Of a stretch of DNA of 64,000 nt, positions 24,852-34,000 are shown piece by piece; position 1 is the stretch's first letter; every line of letters begins with the position of its first letter. Position numbers and translations under genes: made by a program. Under the pieces are notes generated by a model, which did not search any database, had not been told where the DNA came from, and saw only the letters and a program-made list of their open reading frames with translations. Origin of the DNA: Methylococcus mesophilus (GTDB lineage Bacteria; Pseudomonadota; Gammaproteobacteria; Methylococcales; Methylococcaceae); NCBI RefSeq assembly GCF_026247885.1, contig NZ_CP110921.1:1-64000 (forward strand). Direction: 5' to 3'.

Positions 24852-25283
24852 TCAGACCTCGCGTTGCAGTTGGCGGATGATGCGCTCGAAATGGCGCGGG
24901 GCGTCCTCGGCGGCCCGCTTCATGTACGGATCGCCCTTGTAGCCAGGATGACGGACGAAGCGGGCGAAGACGAAGCTCTTGCCGTGGGCCCAGCGCAGCA
25001 TCTTCCGGTTCTTCGGCTGGATCACATGCGGCTTGGTGCCCCATTGCACGAACTCGGCATGAGGCGCGCGCCGCTCGTCATGGTCAATCAGGTAGCCGCC
25101 GGGGGCCTTCCTAAGGCGCACCGACTGGAACAGGGCTCCGGTTTTGGTATGAGCGTCGGCCCCGTCCTGGACCTCCTCAAATACGGCATGCGCGAGGCGG
25201 GCCGCGGCTTTGGGACCGGCCGCGCCCAGCCGCTTGAAGCCCTCGCGGATGCCTTCGATGCCATCGATGCGGAGAACGAGCAT
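24852..25283 (-). CDS. HK97 gp10-like tail completion protein
   Basis: A 143-residue protein with the HK97-gp10/virion-morphogenesis pattern: TKTGALFQSVRLRK, then HAEFVQWGTKPHVIQPKNRK, and RHPGYKGDPYMKRA near the end. These proteins help connect or finish the tail. Its start overlaps nothing but lies two bases from the LamG gene stop, so it is in the same leftward operon as the portal gene. Confidence 0.85.
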   Translation of the reverse strand: MLVLRIDGIEGIREGFKRLGAAGPKAAARLAHAVFEEVQDGADAHTKTGALFQSVRLRKAPGGYLIDHDERRAPHAEFVQWGTKPHVIQPKNRKMLRWAHGKSFVFARFVRHPGYKGDPYMKRAAEDAPRHFERIIRQLQREV

Positions 25284-25285
25284 GC

Positions 25286-26263
25286 TCAGACCAGCTCAGT
25301 GACCACCGCTCCCAGGGCTTCGGCGTTGCAATGCATGAGCAGCACGACGTTCCCGGCATAGGGGTCGGTCGCCAGATCGAACTCTGCGGCGTCCGGAACG
25401 TAGTCTGCCGTATAACGCGCGATACCTTTGGTGATGCGGATTTCGTCCAGGTACCCGGCCATGGGATTCAGGCCATTCTCTCCCGCTCCCAGGTTTAGGT
25501 AGTTGCCGGTATGGTTCAGCATCCTCACCATTCCGGTACCGGCGTTGACGCCATCTACGAAACAGGCATAGGTGTCGCCGCTGCGGGTGAAGGCAAAGCG
25601 GTGCCACGCCCCGTAGTCGATCGTATTGGGCAGAGTGATGATCGTCTTTTCAACACCGCCGGCGGCCGGCATCGTCGACAGCGCCATCCGCCAGTCAGCG
25701 TCCCGATGCACGATGAACGCATCGCCGTCGCCGCCGAGCGCGGCGAAAACCGTTCTGGGGTATCCATCGATGCGGGCGGCGAATTCGATGGTGAAATCCT
25801 CTATGCCGAAGCGGTACTCAGGGCCGCCGGACGGTTGCAGCCAACTGAGAGTGCCCTGGAAAAAGAGCGAACCGTTGCCGAGCAGGGCCTCGTTTTCCAC
25901 GAGAGTGACCCCGTAGCTGCCACCGCTGTTGTCGATCTTCATTACATCGCGGCCGGTCTCGTCGATGAACCGGGGTGGTTCCGGCTCATGGCTCCAGGCT
26001 GCGTCGATGCGGCCGGCATAGCGCGATGACTCGTAGCGTTCACCCGGCGCCAGCACTACCGACCAATGGCCGCGGCCGGCGCCGGCACCGAAGTTCAGAT
26101 ACAGCGTCTTCTGCTGGCTCGTATTGGTGATCAGGAAACCCCGCCGGTCCGGATTGGCCGGGAGTAGCGTCACCGGCGAAGCCGAAGCGGGCACGTGGCG
26201 GGTTTCCGCTTCCCTTGCGGCGGCCAGGATGCGGATGCGGGAAGGATCGTTCAGCCGGTTCAT
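25286..26263 (-). CDS. Virion protein with LamG/concanavalin-like domain
   Basis: A 325-residue protein. Residues about 10-90 form a beta-rich head/tail-associated segment (GFLITNTSQQKTLYLNFGAG); residues about 110-300 are a LamG-type jelly roll: FGIEDFTIEFAARID, DYGAWHRFAFTRSGDTYACFVDGV and MAGYLDEIRITKGIARY. LamG domains bind sugars, so it may decorate the virion and aid attachment. It overlaps the portal gene stop by four bases. Finding a LamG protein within the portal operon is unusual. Confidence 0.8.
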   Translation of the reverse strand: MNRLNDPSRIRILAAAREAETRHVPASASPVTLLPANPDRRGFLITNTSQQKTLYLNFGAGAGRGHWSVVLAPGERYESSRYAGRIDAAWSHEPEPPRFIDETGRDVMKIDNSGGSYGVTLVENEALLGNGSLFFQGTLSWLQPSGGPEYRFGIEDFTIEFAARIDGYPRTVFAALGGDGDAFIVHRDADWRMALSTMPAAGGVEKTIITLPNTIDYGAWHRFAFTRSGDTYACFVDGVNAGTGMVRMLNHTGNYLNLGAGENGLNPMAGYLDEIRITKGIARYTADYVPDAAEFDLATDPYAGNVVLLMHCNAEALGAVVTELV

Positions 26264-27606
26264 GCGGATACTCCTGTCTGTAGAGTGGCTTCATCGATGG
26301 CCACGATCATCGCGTCCATCGTCTCGGGTTCGGCCGTGGCGAATTGCAGGCCGGCCACGGTCTTCATGCCCTCCCGGATCACGGCGTCCGGGAAGCCGCT
26401 GGTCTGCATCTGCTGCAATACCGTCAGTTCCTGCCCGACGTCCGCCAGCTCGAAGGACTTCGGCCAGACCGACTCGGTACGGTTCTGGATACCCAGCCAG
26501 CGGCAGGCCAAGTCCCACATTCGGCGCTCCAGGTCCTCCATGCGCCGAGCGAAGCTCGTGAGCGCGGAATTCAGCTCCTGGAAGCGGATAGTGAGCGCCA
26601 CGCCGGACTCGGCTTGCGTGGGCTGCTCGACGGTCATGGCGATCCGGCGGATGGTCTCCTCCAGCCCGGCGATCACCTCGTTATAGATCGTGGCCGGACC
26701 GTCAGGCGGAGCGATGAATGCCGGGGTGTCGCCGTTGTGGATGAGCATGTTGCTGGTGCCGACCGTTTCGGTCACGGAGGCCAGGTCGGCCGGCGGCGCC
26801 TCCGGGGGAATCTGGTAGGTCAGCAGGGAGAAGGTCTGGCCCCGCAGAATCTCGTCTCGCTCGGACGCCGCATTGAAGTAGCGCCGCGACAGAACGGCGA
26901 TCTGCTCGAAATCCCCGTAATGGGGGAACACGCCGGATTCGGTGAAAGCCAGCACCGGGCAGACACCCAAGCCATGATCCCCGTTTTCGAGGACCTCGCC
27001 ATTTTCCCCGGGGCGTTGCACCCGCCATTCCACGGTGTCCCACACCCGCCACACGTCGATCGTCTGCCCTTGGTATTCCGCCGTGCTGGCGATGGCGACG
27101 CTTTCGAACAAGCCCTGGACGTTGAGCGTGTAGTCGACCACCAACTCGGGCTTGATCGGCACCAGGTAGGGATAAGCCCGCTGCTCGATCTGTGAGGCAC
27201 GATCCAGGGGCACGGCCTTGGGCATGTCCACGAGCAACAGCATCGACCCGCGCGCTTTGGCCTCGACCGCGAAGGCGCTCCAGAACACGTCCAGGCTGTT
27301 GCCCTGCCAATCGCAATCCGCCGCCATTCTGTCCAGCAGTGGATGGTCGACCGTGCGCCGGGGCGGCTTCTTGGCCAGATAGCCGGCAAATCGGATGCAG
27401 GCCGGTTTCAGGAAATTCCGGTACCACGCCACCTCATTACGCCGGGCGAACTTCTCCGCCGATTCCCGCGGATAGCGCACGAGGTAGGAGGGGCCGGACA
27501 GCTTCGGGTTCAACCCGTCCTTGTCCGTCCAGACCTTCGGTCGGAAGCCGCCGGCACCTTCGAGCGCATGGGCGATGAACAGGTAGCGCGTAGTGTCCGG
27601 AACCAT
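26260..27606 (-). CDS. Portal protein
   Basis: A 448-residue protein with portal features: an N-terminal region ending in NEVAWYRNFLKPACIRFAGY, a central barrel with DYTLNVQGLFESVAI, and the long helices QAESGVALTIRFQELN and LERRMWDLACRWLG of the stem/crown. It looks like the DUF4055 group. It is on the minus strand, opposite to terL and capsid. The ATG at 27606 touches the 17-bp inverted repeat, and I see no Shine-Dalgarno sequence. Confidence 0.8.
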   Translation of the reverse strand: MVPDTTRYLFIAHALEGAGGFRPKVWTDKDGLNPKLSGPSYLVRYPRESAEKFARRNEVAWYRNFLKPACIRFAGYLAKKPPRRTVDHPLLDRMAADCDWQGNSLDVFWSAFAVEAKARGSMLLLVDMPKAVPLDRASQIEQRAYPYLVPIKPELVVDYTLNVQGLFESVAIASTAEYQGQTIDVWRVWDTVEWRVQRPGENGEVLENGDHGLGVCPVLAFTESGVFPHYGDFEQIAVLSRRYFNAASERDEILRGQTFSLLTYQIPPEAPPADLASVTETVGTSNMLIHNGDTPAFIAPPDGPATIYNEVIAGLEETIRRIAMTVEQPTQAESGVALTIRFQELNSALTSFARRMEDLERRMWDLACRWLGIQNRTESVWPKSFELADVGQELTVLQQMQTSGFPDAVIREGMKTVAGLQFATAEPETMDAMIVAIDEATLQTGVSA

Positions 27607-27666
27607 GTTGACATACTACATGTTGTGTGTAGCATTATCGTCAAACACTACATGTAGTATGTCAAC
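27607..27666. promoter_or_regulatory. Divergent late promoter region with 17-bp inverted repeat
   Basis: Two perfect 17-nt arms, GTTGACATACTACATGT (27607-27623) and its complement (27650-27666), flank 26 bp. Each arm holds an inward-pointing TTGACA (-35-like), rightward at 27608-27613 and leftward at 27660-27665. The right arm overlaps the 12-bp palindrome ACTACATGTAGT (27647-27658). -10 boxes are weak, so an activator may bind the palindromes. It lies between the portal start and the scaffold gene. Confidence 0.65.
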
Positions 27667-27685
27667 CGGGGCGAGACTACCATAT

Positions 27686-28378
27686 ATGGACATCGACAAG
27701 CTGAAAGACAAGCTCGGCAGCGACTTCGACCCGCTAAAGAACTACGTCGACGACCTCATCGGGCAGCGCGACGCCGCCCGCAAGGAGTCCATCGACGGCC
27801 GGAAGGCGCTCAAGGCCGAAGTCGAACAGTTGCGGGCGCTCAAGGCCAACCTGTTCGAAAGGCTGGGGTTGGACCCGGACGCCGATCCGGCGGACCTGCC
27901 GGACGTGAAGGGCCAGGCCGAAGCCGCCAAGCAATTCGAGGCCCGCGTGAAGCGGCTCGAACGGGAGCTGGCGGACAAAACCCAGGCGCTGGGCGATGCG
28001 ACGGCGCGGCACCGGCAGTTGCAACAGCAGGCCGGGATCGCCAAGGCGCTCAGTGTCCATGAGTTCGTGGATCGCGAACTGGTCGAGAGCTACGTCTCCA
28101 GCCGCATCGACTGGGAGGACGAGACCCCTTTCTACCGGACCGACGACGGCAAGCGCGTGCCGCTGGACGAAGGCGTGAAGCTGATCGCCCAGACCAAGCC
28201 GCATTTATTGAAAGCCCAGGGGGCGGGAGGCTCCGGGTTCCACAACGGCGGCAGCGGACGGGCGGTCAACCCTTGGGCGAAAGACACGTTCAACCTGACC
28301 GAACAAGGCCGACTGCTCCGCGACAACCCGCAACAGGCCCAGCAGTTGATGGCCGCAGCGGGCGTGAAACCGACCTGA
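27686..28378 (+). CDS. Scaffold protein
   Basis: From the ATG at 27686 it has 230 residues; an in-frame ATG at 27659 lies within the inverted repeat. The sequence is a long charged coiled coil (AEVEQLRALKANLFERLGL, VKRLERELADKTQAL) with a short C-terminal domain near NPWAKDTFNLTEQGRLLRDN, the usual form of phage scaffolding proteins placed directly before the capsid gene. It should assist procapsid assembly and then leave. Confidence 0.8.
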   Translation: MDIDKLKDKLGSDFDPLKNYVDDLIGQRDAARKESIDGRKALKAEVEQLRALKANLFERLGLDPDADPADLPDVKGQAEAAKQFEARVKRLERELADKTQALGDATARHRQLQQQAGIAKALSVHEFVDRELVESYVSSRIDWEDETPFYRTDDGKRVPLDEGVKLIAQTKPHLLKAQGAGGSGFHNGGSGRAVNPWAKDTFNLTEQGRLLRDNPQQAQQLMAAAGVKPT

Positions 28379-28392
28379 CGGAGCATTGAGCC

Positions 28393-29367
28393 ATGGCAGA
28401 AACCCGTATCGCGGACGTCATCGTCCCGGAAATCTTTCAACCCTACGTCATCCAGCGCACGACCGAACTGTCCGCCCTGTGGGCTGCCGGTATCGTGGCG
28501 GCCGATCCCCGCGTCATTCCCGGTCCCCGCGCCGGCGGCGAGACCGTCAAGATGCCGTACTGGAACGATCTGGACGGTGACGCAGAAGAGTTGTCCGACC
28601 AGAAGGCGCTGACCGTCAACAACATCGGCACCGGCCAGGATGTATCGGTCGTGCAGGCCCTGGGCAAGGCGTTTGGCGCCAACGACCTGGCCTACACCCT
28701 GGCCGGCGATGATCCCATGCGCGCCATCGGCGATCTGTTCGCGCAATGGTGGGTGCGGCAGATGCAGAAGCGGCTGCTGGGCGTGCTGCATGGCGCATTC
28801 GCCGCCACCAACATGAGCGGCAGCATCCTGGACATTTCGGCCGCCGCAGGTGCCGCGGCGGTGATCGACAAGGCCAGCTTCGCCGACGCCGCCTTCCTGC
28901 TGGGCGATGCTTCCGCCGGGCTCACCGCCGTGGCGATGCACTCGGCCACCTACACCAAGCTGTACAAGGACGACCTGCTCGATACCGAGAAGGGATCGGA
29001 CGGCACCACCTTCGCCAGCTACCAGGGCAAGCGGGTCATCATTGATGACGGCATGCCGGTGGCCGCGGGTGGCCTCTACACCACCTATCTGTTTGGCCCC
29101 GGCGCCATCGCCTACGCCGAAGGTCAACCCAAGACCCCGGTGGAGAACGACCGCCACAGCCTGGCCGGCTATGACGTGCTGATCAACCGCCGCCACTTCG
29201 TGCTGCACCCGCGCGGCATCAAGTGGACCGGTACCGAGGTGCTCTCGACCGGCGATGCGCTCGGCGGCCATCCGACCCTGGCGGAGACCGCAGACGGCGC
29301 CAACTGGACCCGGGTCTACGAACCCAAGGCCATCCGCATGGTCGCCTTCAAGCACAAGCTGGCGTAA
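28393..29367 (+). CDS. Major capsid protein
   Basis: A 324-residue protein right after the scaffold, with GGAG nine bases before the ATG. It begins MAETRIADVIVPEIFQPYV, contains GGETVKMPYWNDLDGDAEEL, then AQWWVRQMQKRLLGVLHGAF and a beta-rich C-terminus (VLINRRHFVLHPRGIKWTG), typical of HK97-fold coat proteins of this portal group. No protease domain is fused or nearby other than the JAMM-like domain in the minor head protein. Confidence 0.88.
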   Translation: MAETRIADVIVPEIFQPYVIQRTTELSALWAAGIVAADPRVIPGPRAGGETVKMPYWNDLDGDAEELSDQKALTVNNIGTGQDVSVVQALGKAFGANDLAYTLAGDDPMRAIGDLFAQWWVRQMQKRLLGVLHGAFAATNMSGSILDISAAAGAAAVIDKASFADAAFLLGDASAGLTAVAMHSATYTKLYKDDLLDTEKGSDGTTFASYQGKRVIIDDGMPVAAGGLYTTYLFGPGAIAYAEGQPKTPVENDRHSLAGYDVLINRRHFVLHPRGIKWTGTEVLSTGDALGGHPTLAETADGANWTRVYEPKAIRMVAFKHKLA

Positions 29368-29372
29368 CCGCT

Positions 29373-29543
29373 ATGGGCATCCTTTCTTTCGTCGAGATGG
29401 AGCACGAGGCCGATGCGGATACGCCCGCGCAGGCGCATGACGATGACGTGCAAGAGCAAAACGAAACGAGCGAAGCCGAAGCCTCGGCGCGGGTAGGCCG
29501 CAAGCCGGCACGGCCCGGCACCGGCGGGACCGATGGCGCTTAA
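29373..29543 (+). CDS. Small acidic protein after the capsid gene
   Basis: A 56-residue acidic, disordered protein (HEADADTPAQAHDDDVQEQ) with a Gly/Pro/Arg tail, five bases after the capsid stop and overlapping the next gene by 11 bases. Possibly a head-tail or decoration accessory; nothing more can be said. Confidence 0.5.
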   Translation: MGILSFVEMEHEADADTPAQAHDDDVQEQNETSEAEASARVGRKPARPGTGGTDGA

Positions 29544-29862
29544 CGCCATGGGGATCGAGCCGGATAGCTGCCGGCCGTCCGGTCCGATCATCCACACGGT
29601 CATTGCGATGCAGGTGGTCTTCGTCGCCGTGTGGTCCGGGCTGGTGGCCTATTTCAACCGGGTCCGCGAGCGCCGGGATGCGCTCAACTGGCTGTTCGGC
29701 CTGATCGACATCGCCAGCTCCGCGCTGGTGGGCTTCTCGGTCTGGCTGATCGCCGAGCGGCAGGAGCTGGGGTACTGCGAAGCGATGTTGTTGGCCATCG
29801 TGGCCGGCCACTTCGGCGCGCGCTGGTTCGGTTTGCTGATGAACCGCTGGCGCGGGCCGTAG
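29533..29862 (+). CDS. Small membrane protein of the head-tail region
   Basis: A 109-residue protein with three likely transmembrane helices (IIHTVIAMQVVFVAVWSGLV, WLFGLIDIASSALVGFSVWL, and AMLLAIVAGHFGARWFGLL) and a short basic tail. It resembles a class of small phage membrane proteins, and a holin-like role is possible, though the lysis genes lie further right. It overlaps the preceding small gene. Confidence 0.6.
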   Translation: MALNAMGIEPDSCRPSGPIIHTVIAMQVVFVAVWSGLVAYFNRVRERRDALNWLFGLIDIASSALVGFSVWLIAERQELGYCEAMLLAIVAGHFGARWFGLLMNRWRGP

Positions 29863-29914
29863 GAAGCGCCACACCCGCCCTAACTACTAACTCAGAACTC
29901 ATTTAGGAGTTGTT

Positions 29915-30427
29915 ATGACTACGACCGCCATGCTTTTGACCGGCATCATCAAGGGCGCCGTCGGCGCCGGTACGCCGGTTGACTTGGGCAATGCCGCCCT
30001 TGACCTCAGCATCGAGGAGGACACCAAGGAACTGTCCGACTACCAGAACCCAGGCGGTGGCAGCATCGCATCGGTCAGCCGCATCAAGTCGGTCACGCTG
30101 AAGCTCAAGCTGTGGTCGATCAACGCCGAGAACCTGGCGCTGGCCACCCGCGGTACCGTCAGCGGCACCGGCACCCAGACCGTCGAGGCCCTGACCAAGA
30201 CCGCCGAGGACTGGCACATCACCTTCGACGGCGTCAACGAGGTCAACGGCGATGCCGTGACTTACGACTTCTACAAAGTGAAGTTCTCGCCGGCCAGCAG
30301 CCTTCCCGGCCCCGGCACGGAGGACTTCGCGGTGCTGGAGCTGACCGGCAAGGTGCTGAAGGACACCAGCAAGACCGGTGCGGGCGTCAGCCAGTACTTC
30401 AAGGCCACCATCACGCCGGCGGCGTAA
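29915..30427 (+). CDS. Major tail tube protein
   Basis: A 170-residue protein preceded by AGGAG. It is beta-rich with small residues (LLTGIIKGAVGAGTPVDLGN at the start; EDWHITFDGVNEVNGDAVTY), and its position right before the frameshifted tail chaperone and tape measure genes is that of the tube protein in siphoviruses. No Ig-like extension. Confidence 0.8.
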   Translation: MTTTAMLLTGIIKGAVGAGTPVDLGNAALDLSIEEDTKELSDYQNPGGGSIASVSRIKSVTLKLKLWSINAENLALATRGTVSGTGTQTVEALTKTAEDWHITFDGVNEVNGDAVTYDFYKVKFSPASSLPGPGTEDFAVLELTGKVLKDTSKTGAGVSQYFKATITPAA

Positions 30428-30432
30428 TCCCC

Positions 30433-30807
30433 ATGGCAGAGCTCGACACCACGAACCCGAGCGGACTCCGCGCCGAACGCACCATCGAGGCTGGCGGCCG
30501 CAAGGTCGTGGTGCGCGAGCTGACCGTGGGCGAAGTCCGCGCCTGGCTGAAGGACGCCAACGCCGAACTGGACCGGAACGACTTGGTGGCGCTGGCCCTG
30601 TTCTCGGACATCACCCTGGACGACCTGACCCGGTTCGCCGACCTGAGCCGGGCCGAACTCGACGCCATGCTCCCATCCGAGCTGGACAAGGTACGGGAGG
30701 CGGCCAAGAGCCTGAACCCGCATTTTTTCGGACTCCGCGAACGCCTGGCCAACGCGGCCCAGGTGGCCGCTACGGCGCAGCCAGCAACCTCGACAACCTC
30801 GAACTGA
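30433..30807 (+). CDS. Tail assembly chaperone, short form (G-like)
   Basis: A 124-residue protein from the ATG at 30433: AGGRKVVVRELTVGEVRAWL and LVALALFSDITLDDLTRF followed by a helical end, typical of tail assembly chaperones. It sits between tail tube and tape measure. A slippery heptamer at 30723-30729 lets part of the ribosomes shift -1 and make the longer GT-like form, as in lambda. Confidence 0.85.
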   Translation: MAELDTTNPSGLRAERTIEAGGRKVVVRELTVGEVRAWLKDANAELDRNDLVALALFSDITLDDLTRFADLSRAELDAMLPSELDKVREAAKSLNPHFFGLRERLANAAQVAATAQPATSTTSN

Positions 30808-30902
30808 CCGCGCTGGCGTTGATCGAGCGCGGCCATTCCGGAGTCTGGAACTACCCCTGGCGGATGTTCATGCAGGTCAGGGTGATGAAGCGGCCGCGGT
30901 AG
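30433..30902 (+). CDS. Tail assembly chaperone, -1 frameshift form (GT-like)
   Basis: Ribosomes that slip back one base at 30729 read 57 further codons and stop at 30902, giving about 156 residues. The extension ends NLELTALALIERGHSGVWN then YPWRMFMQVRVM, a conserved-looking, non-random sequence in a frame with no start of its own. In lambda the GT fusion binds the tape measure protein while G alone does not. Confidence 0.8.
30723..30729 (+). promoter_or_regulatory. Programmed -1 frameshift site T TTT TTC
   Basis: In the chaperone frame the codons CAT TTT TTC give the heptamer T TTT TTC, which fits X XXY YYZ for simultaneous tRNA slippage. Position 99 codons into a tail chaperone gene and an open -1 frame downstream support use. 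Confidence 0.8.
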
Positions 30903-31023
30903 GCTCCCACACGGGGAACCGGACGGCCGACGGCGTGGACGGGCCGGACAGGAGCGTGAAGAAGATGAGGAAGGCGAACAGCAGCGCGCTCGGCACCAAG
31001 GCCCAATAGAGCAGTTCTCGCAT
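30877..31023 (-). CDS. Possible antisense small membrane protein
   Basis: A 48-residue minus-strand frame filling the otherwise empty gap between the chaperone and tape measure genes. It has one strong transmembrane helix (LLYWALVPSALLFAFLIFF) and a Pro-rich tail, and its third codon positions are mostly G or C, as in real genes here. Its ATG overlaps the tape measure ATG in the palindrome CATG. No strong Shine-Dalgarno sequence. Could be chance. Confidence 0.35.
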   Translation of the reverse strand: MRELLYWALVPSALLFAFLIFFTLLSGPSTPSAVRFPVWEPTAAASSP

Positions 31024-34000
31024 GGCGACTCTCAAGACGGTTATCGAAATTGCGGCGAACACGGCGGCGGCCGAGAAAGGTCTCGGCAACGTCTCGGCGC
31101 AGGTCGACCGGCTGGTGGGGTCGATTAAGCGCGTCGGTCATTATACCGTCGGGATTTTTGGCACCTCCGAAGTCCTGCAAGCCGCCCGCGACCTGGGCAA
31201 GCTCTCCGATCAGTACCGTAACCTCGAAGGCCGGGTCAAGCTCGCAGCCGGCTCCCAGAACCAGTTTACCGAAGCCCAGAGGGCGCTGTTCGCCATCGCC
31301 CAGAACAACGCGCAAGCCCTGACCGGCGTCTCCCAGTTGTATTCCCGCATCGCCAAGGGTGCCGGGGACATGGGTGTGTCTCAACAGCAAGTGCTGAGCG
31401 TCATCGACTCGGTGGCGAAATCCTTCCGCATTTCCGGCGCCTCGGCGGAGGAAGCCTCGGGCGCCACCCTGCAGTTCTCGCAAGCGCTCGCCTCCGGCGT
31501 CCTGCGCGGCGACGAATTCAACTCGATCATGGAGCAGTCGCCCCGGCTGGCCCAGGCCATCGCCGACGGGCTCGACGTGCCTATCGGCAAGCTGCGGACT
31601 ATGGCTGAAGCCGGCGAACTGACCACCCAGAAGGTCGTGGACGCGCTGCAAAAGGTCAAGGCCAGCATCGACCGGGACGCGGCCGGGCTGCCCGATACCA
31701 TCGAGCAGGCGGTGGTCCGCTGGGACAACGCGATGATGAAGTACGTTGGCACCTCGCCGGCCATCACGCACGCCGCGGACGCCATCGCCGACGCCATCAA
31801 CGGCGCTGCGGAAAATATCGACGCCATCGCCACCGGTGTGGAGGTCTCCGGTACGCTCATCGCATCCGTCCTGATCGGTAAGGCGAGCGGGGCGGCCGCG
31901 GCGTTCTCGGGGAGAATCCTTCAGACAGCAACTGATACCGCCGCTGCCACTATCGCGGCTCGGGAGCACGCGCTGGCCGAGGAAGCCGAGGCGCGCGCCA
32001 TGCTGGCATCGGCGGAAGCTGCGGCGGTACAGGCGCGAACGCTTGCCGCTGTTGCCGGGGCAAAGCAGGCGGCCATGCTGGGAGTTCAGAGCGCCTTGCC
32101 CAGAGCTGGCTTGGAGGCGGCTACTGCGGAACTCACCGTGGCCGAACAGGCACTGGCAAGCGCGCAATCCAGGGTCGTTGCCGCGGAGGCCGCGGTCGCC
32201 GCATCGAGCACAGGAATCCTCACGCGGATCAGCACGGGCATCAGCGGCATCGTGCGCTTCCTTGGCGGTCCACTCGGTGTGGTTGCCATGCTGGCGACGG
32301 CATCCGCCTCATGGAAGCTCTTCGGTGACAGCGGCGAATCCAGCCTGGAGCGGATCATCAAGAAACGGCGTGAGCTGGCCAAGGAAACAGGCAAGGATAC
32401 CCGTGGCAAGTCCGAAACCGATCTGAGCCTGCTCCAGGACGAAGCCGCGGTGAAGAAGCAGGAAGCCGTGGTCGCCCGATTGGCGGCTCGCTACAAGGAG
32501 GTGGGCCAGGCGGCGGACCAGGCGTTCATGGGCGGCAAGATCGGCCGGGAGCTGGCCGGCGAAACCACGCTGCTCCAGGAGATGCGGGCCGAGCTGGCCA
32601 AGCGCAAGCAGGCCGCGGCCGAGAGCGGCGACACGGTCAAGGCCAAGGAAAGAGAGGTCCAGCAGAGCTTCAAGGACACCCAGAACGCGCTGAAAGATGC
32701 GACGGCAGGCCTCGAGGATGCCTACCAGCGCCGGACGGCGGCCATCGACGCCCTCGAGAAGCTGGCCGAGACGCGCATCCAGGCGCAATCGATCGAAGCC
32801 GATGCCGCACCGCCCATCGTGTACGCCCGGAACGGCGTGCAAGCCACCCAAGCCCGTTCGGAGCTGGAGCAGGCCCGTCAGCTCCATGCCTTGACCCTGC
32901 AAGCCGAGGGCGCCCGCCTGAAGGCCGTGCGGGACTATGCCGTCCAGCGCCTCGGGCTGGTCGATCAGGTCTACACCAAGGAAATTGCCAAGTTCAAGGA
33001 CGGTGAAGCCCGCAAGACGGCGCTCGAGCGCGAATCCCTCCAAGCCCGGCGGGCCATCTACTCGGCGCTGGAATCGGCCTACACCGCCACCATCGACAAG
33101 CTGATCGGGCAGGAACAACGGCTGCTGGAATCGGCGCGCGCCGCGGCCCAGGAACGCCGCAGCATCGAGCAAAGCACCGCACGGGCGGTGGCCGGCATCG
33201 AGCAGGCGGCCCTGACGCCGTTGCAGGCCGCACGGGCCCAGTACGCGCAGCTCCAGCAGCTGCTCGCTCAGCAGCGGCAGGAGCTCGCGAACGGCAATCT
33301 GGAACTATCGCGGCAGGCCGGGGAGCAGGCCGCCGGCCTGGCCGAATCCCTCGGGCAGCAGGCTGCCGCCTCCTTGCGTGAACAGCGCCTGAACGCGCTC
33401 AAGGGTGAACAGACGCCGGCCGATCCCGGCCAGCCGCAGTTCAGCACCGAGGACCTGCAGCGGCTGATCGAGGCGCGCCGTCAGGCCGGTCAGGCCCTGG
33501 CGGAAGCCGCCGCCCGGCAGGAACAGGCCGATACCCAGGCGGCCGCCGCGGTCAGCCAGAAGATCCAGGAAACCCTTCAAAACCTGCAGAGCGTCCAGGC
33601 CGAAATCAGCGACATCGACCAGCAGCTGACGAAAGGGTTCGCCTTGCGGGTCGACGTCGACCCGGCTTCGCTCCAGACCCTGCAAAGCCAACTGGCGGAG
33701 CTGCTGAAACCCGAAACCAAGACCATCACGGTGGTGATGAACAGCCAAGGGGAGGCCACCGGCGGCGACACCGCTTTGCCCGGCTTCCGCCGCGGCGGCT
33801 GGGTTCGGGGCTACGGCGGCGGCGACCGGATTCCGGCCCTGCTGGAGGAAGGCGAGTTCGTGCTGCGCAAAGAGGCGGTGCGCAAGTTCGGCCTCGACAA
33901 GCTGTACGCCCTCAACAACCTGAACATCCCGCGCTTTTCGATCGGCGGCTACGTGGCGCAGGCGGTGCCTGCGTTCGACGCCTCGCTAGCGCGCTCGTCC

